From contig NZ_JALMUV010000056.1 of NCBI RefSeq assembly GCF_023155275.1, positions 1 to 43,450 of the forward strand: DNA of 43,450 bases. The letters run 5' to 3'. The stretch is from Streptomyces rhizoryzae (GTDB lineage: Bacteria > Actinomycetota > Actinomycetes > Streptomycetales > Streptomycetaceae). Below are positions 1 to 7,607 of this stretch, in pieces. Positions within the stretch are counted from its first letter, which is position 1, and each line of letters opens with the position of its first letter. The position numbers and the translations under genes were made by a program. The notes beneath the pieces are model-generated. The model made no database searches, was not told the origin of the DNA, and saw only the letters and a list, made by a program, of their open reading frames with translations.

Positions 1-94
1 GACCCGCTGGCACCAGCGGACGTCCGCGCCCGCCGGCCTCGTCGTGGGCAAGCCCGTCCTCGCGGCCGCGGACGTCCGCTGGTGCCAGCGGGTC
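1..94. repeat. Perfect 28-bp inverted repeat at the window edge
   Basis: Positions 1-28 are the exact reverse complement of positions 67-94, separated by 38 bases. The arms begin GACCCGCTGG and end CCAGCGGGTC. The second arm encodes the well-formed stretch ADVRWCQRV of the partial gene here, while the first arm is its mirror image at the very first base of the window. A long perfect stem inside coding sequence is unusual; it may be a fold-back join from library preparation or assembly at a contig end, or a genuine hairpin. Confidence 0.9.
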
Positions 95-343
95 ACCCTC
101 GACTTCCTCAACACCGGCGACCGCCCCGTGACCACCGGCACGGTCACCTTCGGCAGCCACGTCATCGGCGCCCTCGGCGTCGACTGGGCCACCTACCCCT
201 CCACCCACCACCTCCCCCTCCCCCTCGCCCCCGGCAAGCCCGCCACGGGCACCTGGCGGGTGTGCGTGGACGCGTGGCGCGTCCCCCTGGGCATGCACCT
301 GGAGACGCGGGACGTGCGGTTCGACTGGGGCGGGGGAAAGTGA
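2..343 (+). CDS. Conserved hypothetical protein, 3' part only
   Basis: The frame is open from the first bases of the window to a TGA at 341-343, so the true start probably lies upstream; a GTG at 44 would give 99 residues. The readable part contains WCQRVTLDF, NTGDRPVTTGTVTFG, GALGVDWAT and WRVCVDAWRVPLGMHLETRDV. This looks like a beta-rich C-terminal domain of a type common in hypothetical (often exported) Streptomyces proteins, recalled from memory and without an assigned function. The two cysteines, in WCQ and RVCVD, may pair if the protein is exported. The first 28 bases belong to a perfect inverted repeat and may be artefactual, so the residues before about position 30 of this fragment should not be trusted. 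Confidence 0.6.
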   Translation, partial: TRWHQRTSAPAGLVVGKPVLAAADVRWCQRVTLDFLNTGDRPVTTGTVTFGSHVIGALGVDWATYPSTHHLPLPLAPGKPATGTWRVCVDAWRVPLGMHLETRDVRFDWGGGK

Positions 344-683
344 TCGGCGGGCGCTGCGCCGGTGCCACCCACACGCGCGGCTCCCGGAAGAGGACGCACG
401 CCCACGACCGGTCCCCGGGGAGGCTGCACCACCACACCGGCCGCCGCCCGCCCTGTGGCTCGTCGGCGATGACGGTGCGGTCCGGGACGAGCAGGCCGAG
501 CACGAAGCGGCTGACGTCCGCGCAGTGCAGCGCGTTCCGGAGAGCAGGGGCGCGCGGCTGTGGCGGTTGGCGGGCCGTGCGGACGCGGGTGGACCGGATG
601 AGGGGGGCGAGTTGGCGGAGTCCGGTGATGCGGAATGCCTGGATGACGGGGAAGGCGCGGAGGCGGTGGTGGCCGCGGGTGCG
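344..683 (-). pseudogene. Possible decayed methyltransferase C-terminal remnant
   Basis: No convincing gene covers this stretch. On the minus strand, in the same frame as and directly after the stop at 684, an open frame reads LRNALHCADVSRFVLGLLVP and then DRTVIADEPQGGRRPVWWC and DRSWACVLF, with no start codon or ribosome site that would explain it. The pattern (an RF.LGLLVP segment, then a short beta-rich block ending in SWA) resembles the C-terminal region of actinobacterial PCMT-like methyltransferases such as the neighbouring broken gene. I read it as a second fragment of that family. It could also be chance coding bias in GC-rich DNA. Confidence 0.3.
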
Positions 684-1597
684 TCAGCGGGCCGCCAGGC
701 GGATCTCGTGGCGGGTGGAACGGCCCTCGGGGACGATGCGAAGGCGGAGCCGGCCGAGGGCGGGGCGGTCGGCGGCCACGTACCGCTCGTGCGCCCGGAC
801 GACCTCGTCCCACAGCTTCCTGGGGCCGTACTGGGACACCGCGAAGGTCGACATCTGGCGACCGTCGTAGTCCACGGCGGCCCAGCTCGTCGCCGCGTCA
901 TCGGCCAGCCACAGGCGGGTGCGGACCCCGGCGCCGTCCGCCTCCGTGTCCCAGGAATGCCAGGCGCCGGGGACGCAAAGGCCCACGTACACCTGCGCGT
1001 TGAGGTCGGCGCCGGCCACTGTCCAGGGGGAGAGGCGGGTGGTGGAGCGTTCGGGGGTCTGGCCGGGGCGGAGTACGTCGCGGTGGAGTTCGACGTCCAC
1101 CTGCTGGGACCGCATCAGCATGAAGGACCCGTAGGGGGCGAGGGGGCCCTCGGCCGTGCCGTCCGCCTGTTGGGTGGCGACGAGGGTGCCGTAGTTGCAC
1201 CAGGCGGTGTCCCACGGGATGACGAGGCGGCCGCCCGTCGCGGTCTGGTCCAGCCAGGGGCGCGGTACGGTCCGGACGGCGCAGGTGGCGATGATCGCGT
1301 CGTACGGGGCCGCCGACGGCCAGCCCTCCGCCCCGTCCGCGCACCGCACGGCCGGCCGGTGGCCGCTCGCCCGCAGGGCGCGCTCGGCCCGGTGGATCAG
1401 CTCCGGGTCGATGTCCCCAGCTGGCCGGCGACCTGGTCGAGCAGGTCGCCGGGGGCCGTGTCGGATGCGGCGCGGAAATGCAACGGGCCTCCGCTCCGCT
1501 ACGTCGGCTGCGGGGGCGGAGTCGGCTCCGGGGGCGGAATGGGCCGGCCGGGCTGCTGACCGTCGTCTCCGATCGGTGAGCGGTGCTTTCCCACCAT
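684..1597 (-). pseudogene. Broken PCMT-like (protein-L-isoaspartate O-methyltransferase-like) gene
   Basis: The 3' two thirds read as the C-terminal part of a SAM-dependent methyltransferase: DIDPELIHRAERALRASGHR (end of motif I and the following helix), then DAIIATCAVRTVPRPWLDQ and GGRLVIPW, then a family-specific extension with GPRKLWDEV and ending RHEIRLAAR. The glycine-rich VLEIGAGTG segment that binds SAM, and the roughly 150-200 residues expected before it, are missing. Upstream, an ATG at 1597 with a good ribosome site (AAGGAGG) opens a frame that hits TAG at 1499-1501 after 32 codons. That frame resumes as HFRAASDTAPGDLLDQVAGQ and then shifts near 1416 into the methyltransferase frame. 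One stop, one shift and a large internal loss make this a pseudogene. Alternatively the 32-residue ORF is a real small gene before an unrelated fragment. Confidence 0.65.
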
Positions 1598-1607
1598 GCG
1601 CCTCCTT

Positions 1608-1661
1608 GCGGGACGTGCGGGACGTGCGGGACGTGCGGGACGTGCGGGACGTGCGGGAGGT
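1608..1661. repeat. 9-bp tandem repeat, about six copies
   Basis: The unit GCGGGACGT repeats at 1608, 1617, 1626, 1635 and 1644, with a sixth degenerate copy (GCGGGAGGT) at 1653. It lies just upstream of the broken methyltransferase start (minus strand), overlapping the ribosome-site region, and is a multiple of three long, so reading frames pass through it as RTS repeats. It is a simple-sequence tract that could vary in copy number. Confidence 0.9.
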
Positions 1662-1944
1662 ACGGGCTGCGTGTCCGGTGCGCGCGGTGCCGGGCGAGTG
1701 CAGTGTAGGGACGCCGGACGCCCGCGGGGCAGGGCGCATCGCAGGGCGTTACGCGCCGCTGCGCGCCCTTGGGCTTCCCCACCCGAATGGCGAGGGGGCC
1801 CGGCCTGCGGGACGGTCGTTGGAGGTGTCGGCCCGCGATCCCCGGGCCGTCGGCCGTCCCCGGTCGGTCGTCACCGTCCGCCGGCCGCCCGGTCGGCCGC
1901 GGGCCGGATGGCCGGGCGGCCGGTTCCAGTGTGAGGAGTGCGTC

Positions 1945-2421
1945 ATGCCGAAGATCGTTCCCACCCTCTGGTTCGACACCCAGGGGCTGGAGGCCGCGGA
2001 GTTCTACTGCTCGGTGTTCCCGCATTCGCGGATCACCGCCGTGACGCACTACCCGGAGACCGGGCCGCGGCCGGCCGGGACCGTGCTGACGGTCGAATTC
2101 GAGCTGGACGGGCAGGCGTTCACGGCGCTCAACGGCGGGCCGGAGTTCACCTTCTCCGAGGCGGTCTCGCTGACCGTCACCTGTGCCGGGCAGGAGGAGA
2201 TCGACCGGTACTGGGCCGCCCTGTCCGAGGGCGGCCAGGAGGGGCCGTGCGGCTGGCTCAAGGACCGGTACGGGCTGTCCTGGCAGATCGCGCCGGAGGG
2301 GATGGCCGCGATCCTCAACGATCCGGACCGGGGGCGGGCGGCGCGCGCGATGGCGGCCGTGATGGGCATGCAGAAGATCGACATCGCGGCGATCAGGGCC
2401 GCCGCCGACGGGGAGGGGTGA
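1945..2421 (+). CDS. VOC-family protein, PhnB / 3-demethylubiquinone methyltransferase-like fold
   Basis: A 158-residue protein starting MPKIVPTLWFDTQGLEAAEF. The ATG at 1945 has a GAGGAG ribosome site six bases upstream; longer upstream versions of the frame have no such support. The sequence has the hallmarks of the PhnB-like branch of the vicinal oxygen chelate superfamily: FYCSVFPHSRI, a central FTALNGGPEFTFSEAVSL block and GGQEGPCGWLKDRYGLSWQI, ending in a short helix with RAARAMAAVMGMQKIDIA. The length and single-domain layout are typical. Members share a metal-binding fold but the biochemical role of this branch is generally unknown; the ubiquinone name is historical and does not imply ubiquinone synthesis. 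It stands alone, divergent from the decayed methyltransferase, so context gives no substrate. Cytoplasmic. Confidence 0.85.
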   Translation: MPKIVPTLWFDTQGLEAAEFYCSVFPHSRITAVTHYPETGPRPAGTVLTVEFELDGQAFTALNGGPEFTFSEAVSLTVTCAGQEEIDRYWAALSEGGQEGPCGWLKDRYGLSWQIAPEGMAAILNDPDRGRAARAMAAVMGMQKIDIAAIRAAADGEG

Positions 2422-2477
2422 GGGGGTCCGGGCGGCGCGGGGGTCGGGGACCGGCCCCCGCCCGTCCGGACGGGCCG

Positions 2478-2696
2478 TCAGCCCAGGGCCAGCCAGGCCG
2501 CGCCGGCCACCACCAGGAGAGCCACGATCACGCCGACGATCAGGCCCACCCGCGGGCCCCCCGACGCCTGCGGGGCGGGGGCGCGGCGGCCGCCGGCCTG
2601 CGGGGTGCCGCCCTCCTGGACGAATGCCTGGAACATCTGCGTGCTGCCCGCCGGGTCGTAGTTGCCGTCGGCCTGGTGCTGCGGGTTGGTCGCCAT
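2478..2696 (-). CDS. Small single-span membrane protein
   Basis: A 72-residue protein, MATNPQHQADGNYDP onwards, with a polar N-terminal half (QMFQAFVQEGGTPQAGGRRA) and one C-terminal membrane segment, VGLIVGVIVALLVVAGAAWL, ending at ALG. This is the layout of a tail-anchored or C-in single-pass protein with its N-terminus in the cytoplasm. The ATG at 2696 is preferred over the longer frame because the tail MATNPQHQ.. is free of the GC-shadow composition seen upstream. There is no clear ribosome site; TAGGGT about nine bases upstream looks like a -10 element, which would make this a leaderless message. Function unknown; proteins like this are common in Streptomyces. Confidence 0.65.
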   Translation of the reverse strand: MATNPQHQADGNYDPAGSTQMFQAFVQEGGTPQAGGRRAPAPQASGGPRVGLIVGVIVALLVVAGAAWLALG

Positions 2697-3073
2697 GGGG
2701 AAGGACCCTAGCGAACCCCGGCCGAGGGGGCACCCCTGGGGCGCGTATCCTGCGCGCGCGTGCGGGGGCGGGCGGGCGGCCGGCGGCCGGGGCGGGTCAC
2801 GCAGCGCCGAGGCGCCGGTCACGGTGCGGAGGCGGGGTGCCTACGGGGCGCGGCGTGACGCGTACATGGCGTGAGGGGAGGCGGCGGCCCCTCTCGGCGG
2901 GCGGAGGGCAAAGGGGGCGAGGGGGCGCCAATGCCCCGCGGGGCCGCCGCCGGCCACCGGTGTCGCGGCGCGCGACCGCGGTGACCAGGGGCTTTACAGT
3001 CGGCAGCGGAGTTGTTGACCGGGGCATGGGGCATCCTTTGCGCGATTCATAGCCCCTCCCGGCCCGAGATCGT

Positions 3074-3116
3074 TTGCCTTCAGCAACCAACTATGGCTAT
3101 GGTTGCCTTAAGCAAC
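3074..3116. promoter_or_regulatory. Twin operator and promoter of the MarR gene
   Basis: The gap 2697-3161 holds no gene but has a clear control region at its right end. Two related inverted repeats, TTGCCTTCAGCAA (3074-3086) and GTTGCCTTAAGCAAC (3102-3116), have centres 29 bases apart. A plausible promoter overlaps both: -35 TTGCCT (3074-3079) and -10 TATGGT (3098-3103) with an 18-base spacer. MarR regulators usually bind such 13-17 base palindromes at their own promoter, so autorepression of the MarR-MFS-YceI cluster is the natural reading. A weaker third half-site, GTTGCGCA, follows at 3131. Confidence 0.7.
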
Positions 3117-3161
3117 AAACAGGCGCGAAGGTTGCGCAGGTGAAGAGGCGTGGAGGAGCCA

Positions 3162-3644
3162 GTGGCCGCTCGGAGTCAGTACGAAGAGCTGGCCCGGCAA
3201 CTCAGCGCCATCGGGGCCGTCAAGCGCGAAATGGGGCGGATCCTGCCCCAGGACTGCCCGCCGGCGTCGGCCGGGGTGCTCACGCTCCTCGACCGGCACG
3301 GCGAGATGCGGATGAGCCAGCTGGCCGAGCTGCTCGCGATCGACATGTCGGTGACCAGCCGGCACGTCGCCCACGTCGCCGAGCGCGGCTGGATCGAGCG
3401 CGAGCCCGATCCGGCGGACAAGCGGTCACGGCTGCTGCGGCTGACCCCGAGCGGGCGGGAGCTCCTGGCGGAGCTCTCCGAGCGCTACACCCAGACGCTC
3501 GCCCGGTATCTGGACGACTGGACCGACACCGACGTCGGGCACCTCATCGAGCTGCTCGCCAGGCTCCGCACGAGCTTCGGCGACTGCCGCACCCGGGCCC
3601 ACCACGACTCCCCCGCCACCACCCGTACCCCCGCAGCAGGATGA
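3162..3644 (+). CDS. MarR-family transcriptional regulator
   Basis: About 160 residues. The chosen GTG at 3162 has GGAGGA four bases upstream; a GTG at 3150 is the alternative and adds four residues. The winged-helix core is readable: VLTLLDRHGEMRMSQLAELL (helices 2-3), IDMSVTSRHVAHVAERGWIE (recognition helix) and the wing EPDPADKRSRLLRLTPSGRE with the D.R signature of the family. The ends form the dimer helices, with SERYTQTLARYLDDW on the C-terminal side. MarR proteins are usually ligand-released repressors. It is followed after 20 bases by an MFS exporter, the classic MarR-exporter arrangement, and twin palindromes sit in its promoter. Likely role: ligand-responsive repressor of the exporter and YceI genes; the ligand cannot be inferred. 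Confidence 0.9.
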   Translation: MAARSQYEELARQLSAIGAVKREMGRILPQDCPPASAGVLTLLDRHGEMRMSQLAELLAIDMSVTSRHVAHVAERGWIEREPDPADKRSRLLRLTPSGRELLAELSERYTQTLARYLDDWTDTDVGHLIELLARLRTSFGDCRTRAHHDSPATTRTPAAG

Positions 3645-3664
3645 AAAGGAAGTAAAGGAACCAC

Positions 3665-6271
3665 ATGGCTACGACCTCACCAGCCGGTGTGCGGGGCGGG
3701 CATGCCAAGCATGGGGGCGGCCACGGCGCTTCCCATGACGGCCCCATGACGCACCGTCAGATCATGGAGGCCCTGTCCGGGCTGCTGCTCGGCATGTTCG
3801 TCGCCATCCTGTCGTCGACGATCGTCTCCAACGCACTGCCGCACATCATCCACGACCTGCACGGCGGTCAGAGCGCGTACACCTGGGTGGTCACCGCCGC
3901 GCTGCTGGCGATGACCGCGACCACCCCGCTGTGGGGCAAGCTCTCCGACCTCTTCAGCAAGAAGCTGCTGGTGCAGCTCGCCCTGGTCATCTACGTCGGC
4001 GGTTCGGTCGTCGCCGGTCTGTCGCAGAACACCGGCATGCTGATCGCCTGCCGCGTGGTGCAGGGCATCGGCGTCGGCGGTCTGTCGGCGCTGGCCCAGA
4101 TCGTCATGGCCGCGATGATCTCCCCGCGCGAGCGCGGGCGGTACAGCGGCTACCTGGGCGCGACGTTCGCGGTCGCGACCGTCGGCGGGCCGCTGCTCGG
4201 CGGTGTCATCACCGACACCAGCTGGCTCGGCTGGCGCTGGTGCTTCTACGTCGGTGTGCCGTTCGCCGTCATCGCGCTGATCGTGCTCCAGAAGACCCTG
4301 AAGCTGCCGGTCGTCAAGCGCGAGGGCGTCAAGGTCGACTGGGCCGGCTCGTTCTTCATCGCCGCCGCGGTCACCCTGCTGCTGGTGTGGGTGACGCTGG
4401 CCGGCAAGAACTACGACTGGATCTCCTGGCAGACCTTCGCCATGGTCGGCGGCGCGGTCGTGCTCGCACTGCTCTTCGTGGTCGTCGAGACCAAGGTCGA
4501 GCAGCCGCTGATCCCCCTGCGGCTGTTCCGGAACAAGACGATCACGCTGGCCGCGGTGGCCTCGCTGTTCGTCGGCGTCTCGATGTACAGCGGCACGGTC
4601 TTCTTCTCGCAGTACTTCCAGCTGGCGCACGGCAAGTCCCCGACGATGTCCGGCGTCATGACCATCCCGATGGTGATGGGCCTGTTCCTCTCATCGATGA
4701 TCTCGGGCCAGATCATCACCCGCACCGGGCGCTGGAAGGTCTTCCTCGTCTGCGGCGGTGTGCTGCTCACCGCGGGCCTGGGCCTGCTGGGCACGCTGCG
4801 CGCGGACACCCCGTACTGGCACTCGGCGGTCTACATGGCGCTGATGGGCCTCGGCGTCGGCATGATGATGCAGAACCTCGTCCTGGCGACCCAGAACCAG
4901 GTCGCGCCGCAGGACATCGGATCCGCCAGCTCGCTGGTCACCTTCTTCCGTACCCTCGGTGGTGCGGTGGGCGTCTCGGCGCTCGGCGCGGCGCTCGCCA
5001 ACCGCGTCACGCACTACGTGACCGACGGTCTGACCGCGCTCGGCCCCAAGGCCGCGGCGGCGGCGAGCCACGGCAGCAGCGGCAGCGACGGCATCCCGGA
5101 CCTGTCCTCGCTGCCCGCCCCGATCCGGTCGATCATGGAGGACGCCTACGGACACGGTGTCGGCGACGTCTTCCTCTACGCGGCCCCGTTCGCCCTTATC
5201 GCCCTGCTTCTCACCCTGTTCATCAAGGAGGTCGCCTTGCGCAGCAAGTCCGGTACGGAGCGCGCCCTCGCCGAAGACGGCGACGGCGACGCGTCCCAGG
5301 TCCCCGCGGCCGCTGCGGTGCCCGCCCCGGCCGCCCCGGCCCCGGCGTCCGCCGCTGTCGCCGAGGAGCGCGAGCCCGCCCTGGTCGGTGCCGCCCCCTC
5401 CATATCCGACGACGACGGTCTGCACACGCCCTCCTGGGCCAAGCCGGCCCCGGCGGCCCAGCCGCTCGCGGCCCACGCCTCGGCCGGCGGCGGGGACGCC
5501 GTCCCGAACGGCCCCGCGATCCACGGCTCGGTCCGCAACGCCGACGGCCACCCGGTGCCCCGCTCGGCCGTCACGCTGATCTCGCTCAGCGGCCGCCAGC
5601 TCGGCCGGTCGGTCGCCCAGGCCAACGGCTCGTACGTGCTCAACGCCCCCGGCGCCGGTTCGTACGTACTGATCGCGGCGGCCGACGGCCACCAGCCGCA
5701 GGCGTCCACGGTCGTCGTCGGCGACCAGCCGCACGCCTACGACATCCTGCTCAGCGGCACCAGCGGCCTGTCCGGCCTGGTCCGCGCGGTCACCGGGGAG
5801 CCGGTGGCGGGCGCGATGGTCGTCGTCACCGACGTCCGCGGCGAGGTGCTGGCCACCGGGCAGACCGCCGCCGAGGGCACCTTCTCCTTCGGCGACCTGG
5901 CGCCCGGCACGTACACCGTGGCGGTCAACGCGGCCGCCTTCCGGCCCACCGCGCAGCCGGTCGAGGTCGGCGGCCAGGGCACCACCCGGGTCGAGATCGA
6001 ACTGCGCTCCGGCGCCCGCGTGCAGGGCGTCGTCCGGGCCGGTGCCGACCGCGCACCGCTGGCCGACGCCCGGGTCACCCTGGTCGACGCGGCGGGCAAC
6101 GTGGTCGCCACCTCCACCACCGGCGCGGACGGCGCGTACGCCTTCACCGACCTGGACGCCGGGGACTACACCGTCATCGCGAGCGGCTACCCGCCGGTCG
6201 CCAGCGGTCTGGCCCTGGACGCCGGCGGCGTGGACGGCTACGACGTCCAGCTCGCCCACCCCGGGGACTGA
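3665..6271 (+). CDS. MFS exporter (DHA2/EmrB-QacA type) with three C-terminal prealbumin-like domains
   Basis: 868 residues; ATG at 3665 with AAAGGAA ten bases upstream. Residues about 35-522 form a 14-helix DHA2 drug:proton antiporter: IVSNALPHIIHDL in helix 1, LWGKLSDLFSKK as motif A, RVVQGIGVGGLSAL as motif B and GATFAVATVGGPLLGGVIT as motif C. A Pro/Ala-rich linker (about 523-617) follows. Then come three roughly 80-residue repeats, starting near residues 618, 700 and 784, of carboxypeptidase-regulatory/CNA-B-like type, each with GxVR..G.P...A.VTL, an S/TxADGxYxF block and G.YTV.A. DHA2 proteins are usually 450-550 residues, so the tail is an addition. With 14 helices it should lie in the cytoplasm, odd for a fold usually found outside cells. 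Co-transcribed with the MarR gene and probably with the YceI gene, which carries a similar domain. Likely exports a small hydrophobic compound. Confidence 0.88.
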   Translation: MATTSPAGVRGGHAKHGGGHGASHDGPMTHRQIMEALSGLLLGMFVAILSSTIVSNALPHIIHDLHGGQSAYTWVVTAALLAMTATTPLWGKLSDLFSKKLLVQLALVIYVGGSVVAGLSQNTGMLIACRVVQGIGVGGLSALAQIVMAAMISPRERGRYSGYLGATFAVATVGGPLLGGVITDTSWLGWRWCFYVGVPFAVIALIVLQKTLKLPVVKREGVKVDWAGSFFIAAAVTLLLVWVTLAGKNYDWISWQTFAMVGGAVVLALLFVVVETKVEQPLIPLRLFRNKTITLAAVASLFVGVSMYSGTVFFSQYFQLAHGKSPTMSGVMTIPMVMGLFLSSMISGQIITRTGRWKVFLVCGGVLLTAGLGLLGTLRADTPYWHSAVYMALMGLGVGMMMQNLVLATQNQVAPQDIGSASSLVTFFRTLGGAVGVSALGAALANRVTHYVTDGLTALGPKAAAAASHGSSGSDGIPDLSSLPAPIRSIMEDAYGHGVGDVFLYAAPFALIALLLTLFIKEVALRSKSGTERALAEDGDGDASQVPAAAAVPAPAAPAPASAAVAEEREPALVGAAPSISDDDGLHTPSWAKPAPAAQPLAAHASAGGGDAVPNGPAIHGSVRNADGHPVPRSAVTLISLSGRQLGRSVAQANGSYVLNAPGAGSYVLIAAADGHQPQASTVVVGDQPHAYDILLSGTSGLSGLVRAVTGEPVAGAMVVVTDVRGEVLATGQTAAEGTFSFGDLAPGTYTVAVNAAAFRPTAQPVEVGGQGTTRVEIELRSGARVQGVVRAGADRAPLADARVTLVDAAGNVVATSTTGADGAYAFTDLDAGDYTVIASGYPPVASGLALDAGGVDGYDVQLAHPGD

Positions 6272-6278
6272 CCCCGGC

Positions 6279-6304
6279 CCGGGCCCGCGACCGCGCGGGC
6301 CCGG
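6279..6304 (+). terminator. Hairpin after the exporter gene
   Basis: The 357-base gap 6272-6628 has no gene. It contains a perfect 11-bp stem (CCGGGCCCGCG with CGCGGGCCCGG, loop ACCG) eight bases after the exporter stop, and a second stem, CCGGGGCGCG (6319-6328) with CGCGCCCCGG (6342-6351). No U-tract follows, as is common in Streptomyces. They may end most transcripts or only dampen expression of the YceI gene downstream. Confidence 0.6.
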
Positions 6305-6628
6305 CGCAAGACCCCGGACCGGGGCGCGCGTTGAGCGGAGACGCGCCCCGGCCCGGACCCCAGGGCCCCGGTGGCGGCACTGCGCACAGGCAGGGGACGG
6401 CCTGCAGCGCCGCCGCCGGGACCCGACCCCGGGGACGCGGGGACGGTGACACCGAGGACCGCGGGGGAACGGTACGCCCCAGGGGGACCGCCCCGGCCGG
6501 CGACGCCGCCGGCCCCGGCGCACCACCGGACCATCACGCTCACACGGACACACGCACGGACAGGCACGGCACGCCACCGCCCCAGGCGGGCGCGGCGGGC
6601 ACCGGCACTGAACGGGAGAGGCACGTAC

Positions 6629-7471
6629 ATGACTTCGACGGGCGCGGGAGCTGCGGGAGTACGGGCGCAGGTCCGCACACGGGACGGCTGGGCGGTACAG
6701 CACGCCGTGCTGACCGTCACCGACATGACGGGCGCGCAGGTGCTGCGCGCGACCGCCGACGAGGACGGCGCGGTGCGCAGCGCGGAGCCGCTGGCCGCCG
6801 GCCCCTACACGGTCATCGTGACCGCCGTCGGCTACGCACCGGTCGCCTCCAGCGCGATCGTCACCGCCAGCGGCCGGATGGACATCGGGACCGTCGTGCT
6901 GGCCCGCCAGGGCGGGGTGGAGCTGCCGCCGCCCGGCCCCTGGACCATCGACCCCATGCACTCCTCGGTGGCCGCGGTCGCCCAGCACCTGGGGATCTCC
7001 AGCGTGCACGGCCGGTTCACCGAGTTCAGCGGCCGGATCGACATCGCCGAGGACGTCGAGAAGTCCCGCGTCGAGGCGGTCATCAAGGCCGCGTCGATCG
7101 ACACCGGCAACGGCATGCGCGACGGCCACCTGCGCAACGAGGACTTCCTCAACGTCGAGGTCTACCCGCAGATCACCTACCGCAGCACCGGCCTCGCCCC
7201 GGCCGGCCCGGACCGCTGGACGGTCCACGGGGACCTGTCGCTGCACGGTGTGGTCCGCCCCGTCGACCTCGACCTGAGCTACCTCGGCACCGGCCCGGAC
7301 CCGTGGGGCGGGGTCCGCGCCGCCTTCCGCGCCACCGCGGAACTGCGCCGCGAGGACTTCAAGATGAACTACAACCAGGTGGTCGCCGCGGGGATCGCCG
7401 CCATCGGCACCACCCTGAAGGTCGAGCTGGACATCCAGGCCGTCCAGGGCGAGTCGCTGCCGATGGGCTGA
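6629..7471 (+). CDS. YceI-family lipid-binding-like protein with N-terminal prealbumin-like domain
   Basis: 280 residues from ATG 6629, with GGGAGAGG upstream; the longer upstream frame is not supported. Residues about 8-95 are a carboxypeptidase-regulatory-like domain (VRAQVRTRDGWAVQHAVLTV, DEDGAVRSAEPLAAGPYTVI) closely resembling the repeats in the preceding exporter. Residues about 100-275 are a YceI domain: PGPWTIDPMHSSVAAVAQHL, SSVHGRFTEFSGRIDIAED, ASIDTGNGMRDGHLRNEDFL, the usual charged RRED.KMNYN stretch and GTTLKVELDIQAV. YceI proteins are beta-barrels that bind isoprenoid or fatty lipids. No signal peptide is visible, so a cytoplasmic location is expected, the same side as the exporter tail. 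Third gene of the MarR cluster. A hand-over between this carrier and the exporter is a reasonable but untested idea. Confidence 0.85.
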   Translation: MTSTGAGAAGVRAQVRTRDGWAVQHAVLTVTDMTGAQVLRATADEDGAVRSAEPLAAGPYTVIVTAVGYAPVASSAIVTASGRMDIGTVVLARQGGVELPPPGPWTIDPMHSSVAAVAQHLGISSVHGRFTEFSGRIDIAEDVEKSRVEAVIKAASIDTGNGMRDGHLRNEDFLNVEVYPQITYRSTGLAPAGPDRWTVHGDLSLHGVVRPVDLDLSYLGTGPDPWGGVRAAFRATAELRREDFKMNYNQVVAAGIAAIGTTLKVELDIQAVQGESLPMG

Positions 7472-7506
7472 CCCGGCGGCCCGCACCGCGTGCGCGTGAA
7501 CGGGGA

Positions 7507-7548
7507 GGGGCGGGCCCGGCGGAGATCCTCCGCCGGGCCCGCCCCTTT
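7507..7548. terminator. Strong terminator between convergent YceI and TrmB genes
   Basis: Perfect 18-bp stem (7507-7524 with 7528-7545), three-base loop ATC, then TTT on the plus strand. It lies between the stops of the YceI gene and the minus-strand TrmB-type gene and can serve both. Confidence 0.85.
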
Positions 7549-7607
7549 CGCCCGTCCGCATCGCCCGGCCACGGGAACGGCGTCAACGACCCTGCGCCGT
7601 AAGGGCG

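Noticed and set aside
3931..7602. 1223-residue plus-strand frame across the exporter and YceI genes
   Set aside because: Arg/Pro/His-rich frame-shifted reading of the two real genes; it ignores their stops and starts and contains no domain.
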